The notes beneath the pieces are model-generated. The model saw nothing but the letters and a program-made list of their open reading frames with translations. It was not told where the DNA came from and did no database searches. A program made the position numbers and the translations under genes. This document shows positions 48,750-49,328 of a DNA stretch of 49,328 nucleotides, piece by piece. Source of the stretch: an uncultured Ruthenibacterium sp. (GTDB lineage Bacteria > Bacillota > Clostridia > Oscillospirales > Ruminococcaceae); NCBI GenBank assembly GCA_944386555.1, contig CALXBN010000023.1, positions 1-49,328 of the forward strand, read 5' to 3'. Positions within the stretch are counted from its first letter, which is position 1. Each line of letters starts with the position of its first letter.

Positions 48750-49210
48750 GTGCCCGCTCCAGAAATCACCCGATTTTGGGCTGTTCTTTCCATCACTTTG
48801 GAAAGAACAGCTTTTTGCTTTATGCCCCGCTTTTTTTCTGCGTTTTGCTCCCATCTGCTGCCGAAATCGCCTGCTTCGGGAAGGGGCATTCCGCTCACCA
48901 TCGCCTGCGCCGAAGAGAGTTTCGAACTGTAATCCAGATGGGCATAGATATCCGCCGTGGTGGAAAAATCCGAGTGCCCCAGCCAGTCCTGAATCTGCTT
49001 GAGGGGTACGCCGTTGGCAAGCAGGAGGGACGCGCAGCCATACATTGCCGTTGCGCTTTCCGGCCTAAGTGGGTTTGTTGCCGTCACGTTGGCCCAAGCT
49101 TTGAGGTTGGCTCCTCGTGGTACACTTTCGATTGCGAAATTGGCTCGTCCCGATACATGGCTGCCACGCTTGGCTGATGCACTCGCCGGGCATGCTTTTA
49201 TCAGTCATGA

Positions 49211-49287
49211 CCACCCCTAAGAGGGGTGGCATGACGAGCGGCCTATAAGGCCTTGACAAAAGCCAGCGCCTAAATGACGCTGGCTTT
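49211..49287. terminator. Two hairpins near the window end
   Basis: CCACCCC / GGGGTGG (49211-49229) and AAAGCCAGCG / CGCTGGCTTT (49259-49287) are perfect inverted repeats. The second has A/T runs on both sides and may terminate a gene beyond the window edge. Confidence 0.5.
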
Positions 49288-49328
49288 CACTTCGTTCAAG
49301 CCTCTGGCGGTATGATTACTTGCTACCC

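Larger units (their letters stand above)
48593..49087 (-). pseudogene. Tyrosine recombinase (integrase) C-terminal remnant
   Basis: From about 49036 downwards the frame reads CASLLLANGVPLKQIQDWLGHSDFSTTADIYAHLDY, the end of a phage-type integrase with the LGH histidine and the Tyr of IYAH. Upstream of CASLLL the expected catalytic domain (LRHS box) is missing and the sequence turns unrelated, so the gene is broken. Downstream the frame runs through the terminator and the tRNA, where the predicted WDSNPRALAD tail is an antisense-tRNA artefact. The fragment lies at the 3' side of tRNA-Ser, the classical integration place of such elements. Confidence 0.75.

Noticed and set aside
1..49328. CRISPR arrays, rRNA genes and complete insertion sequences
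   Set aside because: No regularly spaced repeats, rRNA segments or transposase genes were seen.

Overview
The window looks like a piece of a high-GC, anaerobic, gut-type Firmicutes chromosome, most likely Oscillospiraceae/Ruminococcaceae close to Faecalibacterium, Subdoligranulum or Gemmiger. The reasons are pyruvate:ferredoxin oxidoreductase, the 2-hydroxyacyl-CoA dehydratase/activase pair, AGGAGG-type ribosome sites, many GPH-type sugar symporters and a lipoprotein-based oligosaccharide ABC importer. This assignment is inference; no rRNA is present.

Layout. 1-2352: 3' end of a prophage lysis module (M23/SH3 endolysin and two small membrane proteins), then an AT-rich lone AAA/ABC-type ATPase gene bracketed by two identical 31-bp terminator hairpins. 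2379-6396: an AraC regulator with a downstream zinc-ribbon gene, divergent from a GPH symporter and a creatininase-family hydrolase. 6440-11201: a MarR-controlled heterodimeric ABC exporter. 11240-15562: a second GPH symporter divergent from a TetR regulator, then a GH79 (beta-glucuronidase/heparanase-like) enzyme, which suggests uptake and cleavage of glucuronides. 15738-17725: low-affinity phosphate transporter and its DUF47 partner. 17780-21803: the most unusual locus, where a consensus promoter, a possible short leader ORF inside a hairpin, a secreted Cys-rich 74-residue peptide and an intergenic terminator are followed by a membrane protein, two FtsX-type permeases and a LolD/MacB-type ATPase. 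21962-28365: sugar ABC importer without its own ATPase, then a PHP hydrolase coupled to an OPA-type MFS transporter. 28432-29317: a monocistronic unknown protein.

29502-33365 (minus strand): a two-component system overlapping two membrane protein genes, next to two further small proteins that share a GMC(M/C)TM-type membrane motif or carry a YKKIE repeat. 33502-39515: mnmG and a PFOR gene. 39618-39916: a 47-codon gene with its own promoter, leader hairpin and terminator. 39959-42084: DUF2975 / XRE regulator / DUF4173-like membrane operon. 42158-43732: NUDIX hydrolase and YitT protein. 43764-48411: 2-hydroxyacyl-CoA dehydratase-like protein and its large activase, under a promoter whose -10 lies in a perfect 20-bp palindrome. 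48615-49287: tRNA-Ser(CGA) beside a broken tyrosine-recombinase remnant, marking an old integration site.

Almost every transcription unit can be closed with a readable promoter, Shine-Dalgarno and rho-independent terminator. Start codons were chosen by Shine-Dalgarno spacing, so several differ from the longest open frame.
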